The translations under genes were made by a program, and so were the position numbers. From NCBI RefSeq assembly GCF_001277295.1, contig NZ_CP011456.1:5584001-5648000 (forward strand): a stretch of DNA of 64,000 nucleotides, given 5' to 3'. Of the stretch, positions 8,515-17,430 are shown piece by piece. Every line of letters begins with the position of its first letter. The stretch's first letter is position 1. The notes beneath the pieces were generated by a model. It ran no database searches. It was not told the DNA's origin and saw nothing but the letters and a program-made list of their open reading frames with translations. Origin of the DNA: Anabaena sp. WA102 (GTDB lineage: Bacteria; Cyanobacteriota; Cyanobacteriia; Cyanobacteriales; Nostocaceae).

Positions 8515-9156
8515 ATGATTCAAAATTCCCCAATAAATACTACTGACAGTCTCATTTATCCCGATATTTATCATCACCAAGTTTCCTCGAATCAGCCTTT
8601 GAAACTAGGAATTATGGCTTCTGGCAATGGTAGTAATTTTGAAGTAATTGCCCAAGCTATTGCCGACGGTAAAATTAACGCCCAAATTCAAGTTTTAATT
8701 TACAACAATCCTGATGCGAAAGCAGCAGTTAGGGCAGAAAATTGGGGTGTAGAATCTGTATTTTTAAATCATCGGGACTATAAAAATCGTCAAAAATTTG
8801 ATCATAAAGTTGTCCAAACACTACAGCAGTATGATGTAGAATTTGTGATTATGGCGGGATGGATGCGATTAGTCACACAAGTTTTAATTGACGCTTTTCC
8901 TAATCGCATGATTAATATTCATCCCAGTTTATTACCGAGTTTTAAAGGCGTGCAAGCTGTAGAACAGGCTTTAGTCGCTAAAGTCAAAATTACTGGCTGT
9001 ACTGTACATCTTGTTTCTTTAGAAGTTGACAGTGGCGAAATTTTAATTCAAGCGGCTGTTCCCGTTTTACCAGATGATACATCAGAAACACTACACGCGA
9101 GAATTCAAATCCAAGAGCATCGGATTTTACCAATAGCAATTTCTCTATTAAGTTAA
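8515..9156 (+). CDS. purN: Phosphoribosylglycinamide formyltransferase PurN
   Basis: PurN transfers a formyl group from 10-formyl-THF to GAR in de novo purine synthesis. Visible motifs are the phosphate-binding MASGNGSNF near residue 33, the catalytic block INIHPSLLPSF (His and Asn) near 135, and VDSGEIL carrying the catalytic Asp. The protein has 213 aa from the ATG at 8515. An in-frame TTG at 8509 is less likely. The N-terminus is about 25 residues longer than in E. coli PurN. A run of AATTGGT units follows the stop (9164-9192). Confidence 0.95.
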   Translation: MIQNSPINTTDSLIYPDIYHHQVSSNQPLKLGIMASGNGSNFEVIAQAIADGKINAQIQVLIYNNPDAKAAVRAENWGVESVFLNHRDYKNRQKFDHKVVQTLQQYDVEFVIMAGWMRLVTQVLIDAFPNRMINIHPSLLPSFKGVQAVEQALVAKVKITGCTVHLVSLEVDSGEILIQAAVPVLPDDTSETLHARIQIQEHRILPIAISLLS

Positions 9157-9277
9157 AGGGAATAGGTAATTGGTAATTGGTAATTGGTAATAGAGGAAGA
9201 GTTTTATTACAACTGACAACTGACAATTGACCACTGACTAATGTTAAAATTCTCAGTGAGAAATTTAGGATATTTTT

Positions 9278-10720
9278 ATGTCAGTTGTAACTAACCCAAT
9301 CAAATTCGGTACAGATGGTTGGAGGGGTGTGATAGGTGAGGAGTTTACCTTTGAACGTCTGGCATTAGTCGCAACCGTAGCAGCCAAAGTTTTACATAAT
9401 ACTTACTTTTCCCAAGTGGGTAGCCGAACGATTATTGTCGGTTATGACCGCCGATTTATGGCGGAAGAGTTTGCCCGTGTGGTTGCCAATGCCGTCACCG
9501 CAGTGGGTTTCGATGTCCTGTTTAGCGAAACCTTTGCCCCAACTCCAGCTTACAGTTGGGCGGCTAAAGAACTCAAGGCTTTAGGGGCATTAGTTGTCAC
9601 AGCTAGTCATAATCCTGGCGCATATTTAGGATTAAAAGTTAAAAGTGCTTTTGGTGGTTCAGTACCACCGGAAGTTACTCAAGAGATAGAGGCTTTATTA
9701 TCAGAAAAAGTTGCCCCAGCAGCGATTCCAGGTAAGGAAGAAACCTTTGATCCTTGGCCAAGTTATTGTCAAGCATTAGCCGCTAAAGTTGATATTGACA
9801 AAATCAAAGAAGCGATCGCAACTGGCAAGTTAACAATATTTGTGGATGTCATGCACGGGGCAGCGGCTGGGGGATTAGCACGATTATTAGGGGAACAAGT
9901 TAAGGAAATTAATAGCGACCGTGATCCTCTATTTGAAGGTGGTGCGCCTGAACCTTTACCAAAGTATCTTTCCCGACTATTTACAGTTATGAAAACCCAT
10001 CGAGAAACCCATAAAACCGGTTTAACTGTGGGTTTGGTATTTGATGGAGATTGCGATCGCATTGCCGCAGTAGATCAAGATGCTAATTTCCTCAGTTCCC
10101 AAATTTTAATTCCCATCTTAATTGACCATTTAACCCTACGGCGCAACTTTCAGGGCGAAATCGTTAAAACTGTGAGTGGTTCGGACTTAATGCCCCGTGT
10201 AGCCGCATTACATAACCTTTCTATCCATGAAACGGCAGTAGGTTATAAATACATTGCTGACCGAATGTTAACTACACAGGTATTACTCGGTGGTGAAGAA
10301 TCTGGTGGCATTGGTTATGGTAGCCATATTCCCGAACGTGATGCTTTATTATCGGCACTTTATGTATTAGAAGCTGTGGTCGAATCCGGGTTGGATTTAG
10401 GTGAATATTATCGCTATTTACAACAACAAACTGGTTTTTCATCAGCCTATGATCGGATTGATTTACCTTTAGCAAATATGGAAGTTAGAGGGCGATTATT
10501 ACAACAGTTACAATCTCAACCTTTAACAGAAATTGCGGGTAAAGAAGTTATTGGTTGTCAAACAATTGATGGTTATAAATTCCGTCTAGCTGATCAAAGT
10601 TGGTTAATGATTAGATTTAGCGGCACTGAACCGGTTTTACGTCTTTATTGTGAAGCTGCAACAATGGAGGAAGTTCATCAAACTCTAAATTGGGCAAAAA
10701 ACTGGGCTGAATCGAATTAA
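9278..10720 (+). CDS. Phosphoglucomutase/phosphomannomutase family protein
   Basis: An alpha-D-phosphohexomutase, a cytosolic enzyme that moves phosphate between C1 and C6 of hexoses. The four family sites are visible: the phosphoserine loop TASHNP at 108-113 (Ser110), the Mg-binding DGDCDR at 256-261, the sugar-specificity loop GGEESGG near 336, and the phosphate-binding RFSGTEP near 447. At 480 aa it has normal length. It begins MSVVTNPIKFGTDGWRG. Whether glucose-, mannose- or glucosamine-phosphate is preferred cannot be told from sequence alone, so no symbol is given. Confidence 0.92.
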   Translation: MSVVTNPIKFGTDGWRGVIGEEFTFERLALVATVAAKVLHNTYFSQVGSRTIIVGYDRRFMAEEFARVVANAVTAVGFDVLFSETFAPTPAYSWAAKELKALGALVVTASHNPGAYLGLKVKSAFGGSVPPEVTQEIEALLSEKVAPAAIPGKEETFDPWPSYCQALAAKVDIDKIKEAIATGKLTIFVDVMHGAAAGGLARLLGEQVKEINSDRDPLFEGGAPEPLPKYLSRLFTVMKTHRETHKTGLTVGLVFDGDCDRIAAVDQDANFLSSQILIPILIDHLTLRRNFQGEIVKTVSGSDLMPRVAALHNLSIHETAVGYKYIADRMLTTQVLLGGEESGGIGYGSHIPERDALLSALYVLEAVVESGLDLGEYYRYLQQQTGFSSAYDRIDLPLANMEVRGRLLQQLQSQPLTEIAGKEVIGCQTIDGYKFRLADQSWLMIRFSGTEPVLRLYCEAATMEEVHQTLNWAKNWAESN

Positions 10721-10738
10721 TTTATAACTTTAATTCCC

Positions 10739-10790
10739 AGTCGGTTTTAACCGACTTTAGCTATAAGACAGGGAATTTATTCCCTGGCTA
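10739..10790 (+). repeat. REP element: two-hairpin unit upstream side
   Basis: Hairpin 1 is AGTCGGTTTTAACCGACT (10739-10756). After a 12-nt linker TTAGCTATAAGA, hairpin 2 is CAGGGAATTTATTCCCTG (10769-10786). The unit abuts the 3' end of the transposase gene. The inverse unit on the other side of that gene is at 11339-11386. Confidence 0.85.
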
Positions 10791-10795
10791 TTTGT

Positions 10796-11248
10796 TTAGC
10801 TATCAACTGATGTTTTTGCAGTTTGTGGAGGTTTATCTAAATCTGTTTCTTGTTCTAATAATGGAATTGTCGTTCCCTGCAAATGATGTATTTTTTGATT
10901 ATTCACATAATCAATGGCTTCTGGTAATTGTTTACCTCCCAGAGAAAATATACCATATCCTTCCTGCCAACTAAATTTTTGTTGTCCGTCACTTAAAGAA
11001 TGATTATAATGATAAGCGCTACTGCCTTTTAAGGTTTTCACGAATTCAGCGATAGATAATTTAGGAGGAATGGAAACCACTAAATGAATATGGTCTTCAA
11101 TTCCACCAATGGCATGAATTATACAATATAAATGATCGGCTTTACCAATTAAATAACCATACAATTTTTGTTCTATATCATTGGTTATTAAAGGTTCGCG
11201 TTTTTTCGTAGCCCAAATAATATGATAATACAATCTCCACAAAGCCAT
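10796..11248 (-). CDS. IS200/REP-associated Y1 tyrosine transposase (RAYT-like)
   Basis: A 150-aa single-strand DNA transposase of the HUH/Y1 class. The metal-binding His-x-His is at 53-55 (EDHIHLVV) and the nucleophilic Tyr is at 114 (AIDYVNNQKIHH). No TnpB gene accompanies it. It is bracketed by inverted two-hairpin repeats, and further copies of the same repeats are scattered nearby. This is the pattern of REP-associated tyrosine transposases, which process REP hairpins. The C-terminal 25 residues are acidic and polar. The reading frame is intact, so the gene may be active. Confidence 0.88.
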   Translation of the reverse strand: MALWRLYYHIIWATKKREPLITNDIEQKLYGYLIGKADHLYCIIHAIGGIEDHIHLVVSIPPKLSIAEFVKTLKGSSAYHYNHSLSDGQQKFSWQEGYGIFSLGGKQLPEAIDYVNNQKIHHLQGTTIPLLEQETDLDKPPQTAKTSVDS

Positions 11249-11943
11249 AATTGATTTTTAAATAATCAGGGGTTTATTTAGACGTTTATTTATCCAGGTA
11301 ATACATTTATCCAGATTATCCAGATTATCCAGATTATCCAGGGAATAAATTCCCTGTCTGATAGCTAAAGTCGGTTGAAACCGACTAATTTTTAAGATGT
11401 TGTTTGGGTATTTTAACAGTTTTTGGTGATGGGTTGGGGAATTTGTGGCGATTTATTTACGAAAAAGCCATAATTAATTTTAAAATAATCAGGGGTTTAT
11501 TTAGGCGTTTATTTAGCCAGGTAATACATTTATCCAGGGAATAAATTCCCTGTCTAATAGCTCAAGTCGGTTGAAACCGACTAATTTTTAAGATGTTGTT
11601 TGGGCATTTTAACAGTTTTTGGTGATGGATTGGGGAATTTGTGGCGATTTATTTACGAAGGGTTATAAATTAATTTCTTCGTCTTAATTCCTAGTCGGTT
11701 TTAACCGACTTTCGCTATGAGACGGGGAATTTATTCCTCGGCTATTTATTTAACTGGTTTTGGTGATGAGTTGGGGAATTTTTGGAGGTTGATCTACCAA
11801 CGCTTATAAATCAATTTCCCCCCTTAATTCCCAGTCGGTTTTAACCGACTTTAACTATAAGACGGGGAATTTATTCCCCGGATAAATTTCCGCTATGAGA
11901 CGATGAATTTATTCCCCGGATAAATAGCTAAATGAATGGCTGT
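11249..11943. repeat. REP array with duplicated ~215-bp block
   Basis: No gene is present. REP units occur at 11339-11386 (minus), 11535-11582 (minus), 11693-11740 (plus) and 11833-11880 (plus), with a half unit at 11890-11918. The block from the transposase start codon (about 11242) to 11460 is repeated almost entirely at 11461-11660, including the bases around the start codon (AAAGCCATAATT). The unit ATTATCCAG is tandemly repeated at 11308-11340 in the first block only. Confidence 0.85.
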
Positions 11944-14900
11944 CTACAACCTTTTTAAGAAATCCATTATTTGTTCATAACTAGCCGTATCTCCTTGATC
12001 AAGATATAATTGCGCTGATTGTTTGAAGTTCTCAATTGCTTTTTGTTTGTCTCCAAGTTGATAATAGATAATCCCGCGATTGTAGTAAAATTGAGAAAAA
12101 TCAGGATTAATAGCAATAGCCTTGTTGAAATCAGCCAGGGCTAATTCCCATTTTTTCTGGTTAACGTAAACAACCCCGCGATTGTAGTAAGATTGAAAAA
12201 AATCAGGATTAATAGCAATAGCCTTGTTGAAATCAGCCAGGGCTAATACCCATTTTTTCTGGTCAGAGTAAAGATTCCCGCGATTGTTGTAAGCTTGAGC
12301 ATAATCAGGATTAATAGCAATAGCTTTGTTATAATCAGCCAGGGCTAATTCCCATTTTTTTTGCTCATCATAAACAACCCCGCGATTGTAGTAAGATTGA
12401 AAAAAATCAGGATTAATAGCAATAGCTTTGTTGTAATCAGACAGGGCTAATTCCCATTTTTTCTGGTTATAGTAACCATTCCCTCGATTGATGTAAGCTT
12501 GAGCATAATCAGGATTAATAGCAATAGCCTTGTTATAATCAGCCAGAGCTAATTCCCATTTTTTTTGCTCACCGTAAACAACCCCGCGATTAATGTAAGC
12601 ATCAGCATTATCTGGATTAATAGCAATAGCTTTGTTGTAATCAGACAGGGCTAATTCCCATTTTTTTTGCTCACCGTAAACAACCCCGCGATTGATGTAA
12701 GCATCAGCATTATCTGGATTAATAGCAATAGCCTTGCTATAATCAGCCAGAGCTAATTCCCATTTTTTTTGCTCATTGTAAACAACCCCGCGATTGATGT
12801 AAGCATCAGCATTATCTGGATTAATAGCAATAGCCTTGCTATAATCAGCCAGAGCTAATTCCCATTTTTTTTGCTCACCGTAAACAACCCCGCGATTGAA
12901 GTAAAATACTGCACGGGGACTGAGTTTAATCGCTGCATTTATCGCTACTTCTGCTTCTGCATACCTTTTTAAACTATCTAAAACTGCATACTTCTGATTA
13001 TACAAATTGGGATTATTAGGCTGGAGTTGAATTGCTTTATTGATAGCTACTAATGCTTTATCCAGTTGTTTTGATTCTGGATAAATTGCACTTAACTTCT
13101 TCCAAGCATGAACAAAATCAGGTTTAGAGTTCACTGCTTGCTGTAATGCAGCTATAGCCTCTGGATATTTTCCACTCGAAGCTAACGTCAAACCTTTGCC
13201 ATAATAAGCTAAGTGAATAAACTTTGGTTTCTGCTTAATCGCTTCCTCAAAAGCCTGTATTGCTTCTGAAGGACGACGTAACCGCCAAAGTTGATTTCCT
13301 CGTTCTAACCATTGACTGGCGGTAGTATTTCCTTTGTCAACATCTACTGATAATCTCGCTGTTTTAATAGAATCAGCTTTTTGTTTATTTAGTTCGGGTG
13401 GTGGGGTGGTTTCTACTTTTTGTGCTTGTGTATTCAGTCGGGTTGCTATTGCTAAAAAGGTACTCACAGGAATACCCAAACTATTACCTAATTGGATTGT
13501 CCCGCCACTACTACTATTATTATCAATAGCAGCTTCTCCTTCAGTCCTGCCATGAATACCAATTACCCGCCCTTGGGAGTCTAATACAGGTCCCCCACTC
13601 ATACCTCCAAATGTGATACTACTATAAACTAATTCATATCCTCCTGTTAAGGAAATTGCGGCTTGTGTTGTACCATAACTATTGTTATTAAAGTCTGATT
13701 GGGTAGTTTGGAATAATCCTTGTTCTTTACTAAAAATCTGTCCTAATGTGAACCGCCAAGGTGATTTATCTCCTAATTTGGGATAACCCGCAGTGAACAT
13801 ATATTCATCATCTTTCGGGTCATATTTGGCTAAAGTGGCAACTTGATAATTTTCCTGGCTTCTAAATTTAACTACCGCTAAATCTACCCCTTCTTCTAAT
13901 TTAATACTGCTTTTCTCCACAGCATATTGTTTTTCATTTGGGGCGAGGATTTGATAATTAAATCCTCCACAGGGTTTTGTTGCGTCTTCCCTTTCACAGA
14001 GAACATGAGCCGCAGTTAAAACGGTGTAAATATCCCCTTCTTTAGCAATAATTACCCCTGAACCATTAGCCCCGCTACTACTATCAATTCTGACAGTAAT
14101 TTGTTGAGCTTTTTGTTCTAAATCTTTTAACCAGCCTGTTAATTTTCCTTGTGATATTCCCTGTTTTTCATCTGGTTGAGGTAAAGCATAAGCAGTCAGC
14201 ATATCTGGTGTTACTTGAGCTAGAAGAGTTTTAATAGGTATTCCCCAACTCAGTTTTCGCAGTTCTTGAATTTCTGTATCTGTGGGGCGTTTTCCGTCTG
14301 CATAAATATAGCCAGAATTTAACACAGGATAAGCACTTTTACCATTAATTCCCAGAAGATAGCCTCGACTATCAATAATTGCACCGCCACTCATTCCCTG
14401 TTCAATATCGCTGCTATAGCCAATTTCATATCCTTCTTTTAAACTTGGTTGAGAAATTATTTGTTGTACTTTTCCAGTTCTAAAAGCTATTTCACCTTTG
14501 CTGCTAGAATATCCGGTGGCTAAAACTTCTGTATCTTTATTAATATCGAAACTAGCAATTTCTTTAGGTAAACAATATATTTGATTAGAGGTGAATTGCA
14601 AGACGGCTAAATCTAAGTTACCAAAATTAGTATGAGGAAGAATTTGGGCTGAATAGGTTTTACCGTCAGGTGTTTTAACTTGAATTTTATTAACTCCCAG
14701 AAGTACATGAGAGTTGGTTACAACTAAATAAGAGTTTCCCTTTTTAGCAAACATTGTTCCTGAACCACCGTTATTATCACCAATTACTCTGATTGTAATT
14801 TGTTTAGCAATATTTTGGAGTTGTTGTGGTGAATATTCTCCAGTCTCACCGTTTTCTGGTTCTATATTGCAGGTGGTTGGTGTAACTGTTTGAGCTAAGA

Positions 14901-14979
14901 AATGAGGAGGATTTGCTAATGTCAATGAAGGGAAAGATAGGAATAATAAGGAGGAAATGATAGCAACTTTGCGGTTCAT
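11944..14979 (-). CDS. Secreted double trypsin-like protease with TPR array
   Basis: A 1011-aa protein with an N-terminal signal peptide (1-22, ending TLA). It has two trypsin-like domains and about thirteen tetratricopeptide repeats. Domain 1 shows His91 (TNSHVL), Asp123 (NLDLAVL) and Ser197 (GMSGGA). Domain 2 shows His325 (TAAHVL), Asp366 (VDLAVV) and Ser461 (GMSGGP). Both catalytic triads look complete. TPRs run from about 555 to 1000, eight of them nearly identical (EQKKWELALADYNKAIAINP). It probably acts in the periplasm as a protease with a protein-interaction scaffold. Such protease-TPR fusions occur in cyanobacteria; the substrate is unknown. It is flanked by REP elements on both sides. 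Confidence 0.9.
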   Translation of the reverse strand: MNRKVAIISSLLFLSFPSLTLANPPHFLAQTVTPTTCNIEPENGETGEYSPQQLQNIAKQITIRVIGDNNGGSGTMFAKKGNSYLVVTNSHVLLGVNKIQVKTPDGKTYSAQILPHTNFGNLDLAVLQFTSNQIYCLPKEIASFDINKDTEVLATGYSSSKGEIAFRTGKVQQIISQPSLKEGYEIGYSSDIEQGMSGGAIIDSRGYLLGINGKSAYPVLNSGYIYADGKRPTDTEIQELRKLSWGIPIKTLLAQVTPDMLTAYALPQPDEKQGISQGKLTGWLKDLEQKAQQITVRIDSSSGANGSGVIIAKEGDIYTVLTAAHVLCEREDATKPCGGFNYQILAPNEKQYAVEKSSIKLEEGVDLAVVKFRSQENYQVATLAKYDPKDDEYMFTAGYPKLGDKSPWRFTLGQIFSKEQGLFQTTQSDFNNNSYGTTQAAISLTGGYELVYSSITFGGMSGGPVLDSQGRVIGIHGRTEGEAAIDNNSSSGGTIQLGNSLGIPVSTFLAIATRLNTQAQKVETTPPPELNKQKADSIKTARLSVDVDKGNTTASQWLERGNQLWRLRRPSEAIQAFEEAIKQKPKFIHLAYYGKGLTLASSGKYPEAIAALQQAVNSKPDFVHAWKKLSAIYPESKQLDKALVAINKAIQLQPNNPNLYNQKYAVLDSLKRYAEAEVAINAAIKLSPRAVFYFNRGVVYGEQKKWELALADYSKAIAINPDNADAYINRGVVYNEQKKWELALADYSKAIAINPDNADAYINRGVVYGEQKKWELALSDYNKAIAINPDNADAYINRGVVYGEQKKWELALADYNKAIAINPDYAQAYINRGNGYYNQKKWELALSDYNKAIAINPDFFQSYYNRGVVYDEQKKWELALADYNKAIAINPDYAQAYNNRGNLYSDQKKWVLALADFNKAIAINPDFFQSYYNRGVVYVNQKKWELALADFNKAIAINPDFSQFYYNRGIIYYQLGDKQKAIENFKQSAQLYLDQGDTASYEQIMDFLKRL
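12070..12890 (-). repeat. Tandem 102-bp repeat encoding eight TPRs
   Basis: Eight copies of a 34-codon (102-bp) unit lie head to tail inside the protease-TPR gene. The landmark AATAGCAATAGC recurs every 102 bp. Differences among copies fall mainly in the short helix-A segment (GVVYGEQ, GNGYYNQ, GNLYSDQ). Such near-identity at DNA level indicates recent expansion and a likely variable copy number between strains. Confidence 0.9.
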
Positions 14980-15057
14980 GGTATTTGTTGATTGGTAGAT
15001 GATTTGTAGTTAGTCAGTAGTTCAGTAGTCATTCATTTAGCCATTTAGCCATTTAGC

Positions 15058-15282
15058 CAGGGAATAAATTCCCTGTCTGATAGCTAAAGTCGGTTAAAAC
15101 CGACTAATTGGTAAGATGTTGTTTGGGCATCTTATCAGATTTTGGTAATGGGTTGGGGAATTTATAGATGTTTATCTACAAATAGTTGTCAATCAATTTC
15201 CGTCCTTAATTCCCAGTCGGTTTTAACCGACTTAGGCTATAAGACGGGGAATTAATTCCCCGGATAAATGACTAGGCTATAA
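15058..15282. repeat. REP units upstream of the protease-TPR gene
   Basis: One unit is inverse (hairpin 2 at 15058-15075, hairpin 1 at 15088-15105) and one is direct (15215-15232 and 15245-15262). They are separated by the conserved spacer also seen at 11387-11460. ATTTAGCC is repeated in tandem just before, at about 15033-15058. A further half unit begins at 15265 and is cut by the mini-element at 15283. Its other half reappears at 15455-15480. Confidence 0.8.
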
Positions 15283-15451
15283 GAGGATGTTTGAAAAGTG
15301 GTATTCCGTAATTTTCATCACATTGCTACCCCCCTTTCCCCTTGTAAAGGGGGGAAACAATAAAAATCCAGTTCCCTCCCCTTTACAAGGGGAGGGTTAG
15401 GGTGGGGTAAAAAATATTTGATACATCAACCATAACTTTTCAAACACCCTC
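15283..15451. mobile_element. MITE family A (GAGG..CCTC ends) inserted in a REP
   Basis: A 169-bp non-coding element with inverted ends GAGGATGTTTGAAAAGT and ACTTTTCAAACACCCTC, flanked by the direct repeat TAA (15280-15282 and 15452-15454). Removing it restores the REP sequence GGCTATAAGACGGG. Other copies are at 20354, 40190 and 47671. The 47671 copy is almost identical apart from about 9 extra bases in the C-rich part. Confidence 0.88.
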
Positions 15452-15505
15452 TAAGACGGGAAATTTATTCCCCGGATAAATGACTCGGCTCGGCTATTTT
15501 ATCGC

Positions 15506-16078
15506 CTATTTTTCCACATTAACAACGGGTGCATTCTGCAAATAATTACCCACATTGACATACGTTTTACCTCCTGTACTTTGTAGAATTTCTTTTGAAC
15601 TTGTCCCCACGGCTATATTAACAAGTTGTTTTAAAACTAATTCAGGATCACTACCAGTTTTTAGCTGAAATAATTGATTGTTTCCATTGCAAGTTTCTTC
15701 ATTACTTTTCACAGCACAAATCACAGAAATACCATTATTTATTTTACCTGTTTTTAAGTAATTCAAAAGACCTGCTTCCTGAAAATTCTTGAATTTTTTA
15801 GATACTTCTTGGCAACGTTTTTGGGGACTCCAGCCACTTTTTTCAAAATACTGAGATTTCCAACCAATAAACCGGACATGAGCTTGACGTTCGGGAATCC
15901 AAGCAACTGTAGCCGGAATTTTTTCCCCACTGGCTGAATCAAATACTTCCTGACAGAAGAAAGTCACTTGATTTGGTTGATTTGCAGAAGAATTATCTTG
16001 ACTAAAACCAGGAAATGTGCTGACGCTTAATGTTAAAGCTGTTAATCCCAATGCAGTGCAGAATGATTGTAATTTCAT
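15506..16078 (-). CDS. COP23 domain secreted protein
   Basis: A 190-aa protein of the cyanobacterial COP23 family (circadian oscillating polypeptide), of unknown biochemical role. The start at 16078 gives a clear signal peptide (MKLQSFCTALGLTALTLSV, cut near FSQ). An upstream in-frame start at 16168 lies in a dispersed repeat and is not used. The mature part has four cysteines (FFCQEV, KRCQEV, VICAV, ETCNG), which could form disulfides in the periplasm, and the WIPERQAHVRFIGW segment typical of the family. The next gene upstream on the same strand is an HtrA-like protease. Confidence 0.8.
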   Translation of the reverse strand: MKLQSFCTALGLTALTLSVSTFPGFSQDNSSANQPNQVTFFCQEVFDSASGEKIPATVAWIPERQAHVRFIGWKSQYFEKSGWSPQKRCQEVSKKFKNFQEAGLLNYLKTGKINNGISVICAVKSNEETCNGNNQLFQLKTGSDPELVLKQLVNIAVGTSSKEILQSTGGKTYVNVGNYLQNAPVVNVEK

Positions 16079-16134
16079 GATTTTTGAGTCCTTGATTAAA
16101 AAATTGATGTTGATTGTCAAAATGTAGTCAAAAT

Positions 16135-16222
16135 GTAGGTTGGGTAGAGCGATAGCGAAACCCAACAAGGTTAGAACTTTATCGTTTATGAATGTTGGGT
16201 TTCCTTTGTCAACCCAACCTAC
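16135..16222. repeat. GTAGGTTGGGTT palindromic repeat
   Basis: The ends GTAGGTTGGGT and AACCCAACCTAC form an imperfect palindrome with two internal CCCAAC/GTTGGG segments. The TAG stop codon of the neighbouring protease gene (16219-16221) is supplied by the end of this repeat. Other copies are at 30950, 37116, about 43636 and 46135. Confidence 0.8.
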
Positions 16223-17298
16223 TGTTGGACAGTTGCGCGTAAACTATAACTACCAGTTTCCTCCCTTTGTGAAGATTTGGCAACTATTAAATAAATGCCA
16301 TCTGCTGGTAAAGTGGTGACAATTTCAGCATTAAAATTACCTGCTCCTTTGTCATCATTTTCAGCAACTTTTTCCAACTCTTTTCCGTTAGCAGATTCTA
16401 TCACCTGAGCTAAAGTTAAAAATGAATTAATCTTCTGACTATTCATCTCAATCACAACTTTTTGTCCTGCTTTACCTGAAAATGTATAATAATCAGGACT
16501 GCCATTTAAAGTACCATTAATCACTTGACCATCAAGTGCAATAGTTTCTACAGATTTTTCTTTTGGTTCATCTAAAGTTGATACGGGAGAAACTTTTTTT
16601 TGTCTAATATCTGCTAAAAAAGATTTGACTTTTTCCCCCGGTTGAGAAAGGTTAATTCCAGTTCCCCCTGGTGTCCGACCAATGGGATTACCTTCACTAT
16701 CGAGAACAAAAGATGTAGCCACGCTGGTATTGACACCAATAACTTCCCCTTTGGAGTTTAATAATGGTCCGCCAGAGTTTCCCAGATTCAAAGTTGCAGT
16801 ATGTTGAATAATTCCATCTGGACGAATGCGGCTAATATTTCCTTGAGTGCAGGTATCACGGTTATCAGCATCAAGAGGACTACCAATAGCAAATACTTGA
16901 TAACCCACTTTTGCTGTCCCAGGACGAGCTAAATTCAGATGTGGTAAATTTTTGCGATTTTGGATTTTTAAAGCCGCTAAATCCACGCCACCCCTCGCAA
17001 AACCGATCACATCGGCGGGTACTTGCTTACCATCTCGAAACGCCACGGTGACAACGCTAGGACCACCATCAACTACATGAGCATTGGTAATAATTAAACC
17101 ATCCTGACTGACCAGAAAACCGCTACCATGTCCATTACCATTTTTAACGGTGACAACAGCAGCGCCTCCTTTAGTGCAAACTTGATTTGCTATGTCCCCC
17201 TCTGGTAACGCCAAGACGCTGTTATTGCTAGTCATACCCATGAGGTTAAACATAGAAAACAGCGTCAAAATACCATATCGGTACGATAGATGCTTCAT
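16219..17298 (-). CDS. HtrA-like serine protease with C-terminal PPC domain
   Basis: A 359-aa secreted trypsin-like protease. The start at 17298 gives the signal peptide MKHLSYRYGILTLFSMFNLM...SVLA. A possible longer start lies at 17331. The catalytic triad is His74 (TNAHVVDG), Asp106 (GVDLAAL) and Ser175 (LGNSGGPL). There is no PDZ domain. Instead, residues about 255-355 form a bacterial pre-peptidase C-terminal (PPC) beta domain (DYYTFSGKAGQKV...GSYSLRATV). It likely acts in the periplasm or outside the cell. The stop codon lies within a dispersed palindrome. Confidence 0.88.
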   Translation of the reverse strand: MKHLSYRYGILTLFSMFNLMGMTSNNSVLALPEGDIANQVCTKGGAAVVTVKNGNGHGSGFLVSQDGLIITNAHVVDGGPSVVTVAFRDGKQVPADVIGFARGGVDLAALKIQNRKNLPHLNLARPGTAKVGYQVFAIGSPLDADNRDTCTQGNISRIRPDGIIQHTATLNLGNSGGPLLNSKGEVIGVNTSVATSFVLDSEGNPIGRTPGGTGINLSQPGEKVKSFLADIRQKKVSPVSTLDEPKEKSVETIALDGQVINGTLNGSPDYYTFSGKAGQKVVIEMNSQKINSFLTLAQVIESANGKELEKVAENDDKGAGNFNAEIVTTLPADGIYLIVAKSSQREETGSYSLRATVQQ

Positions 17299-17430
17299 AT
17301 TAGTTGTGTTCCCTGGTAACATTACACCCAATCCAATGCTGTATAAATTTCAAGCGTAGCATTGCTTGTGACAGCAACTTAGTGATTAGACGTAAGTAGC
17401 AAATATTTTGTTTCTATGGAAATCCAGTAG

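Noticed and set aside
12070..12890. Regular 102-bp spacing looked at as a possible CRISPR array
   Set aside because: The repeats are in-frame TPR codons without unique spacers; no cas genes are near.
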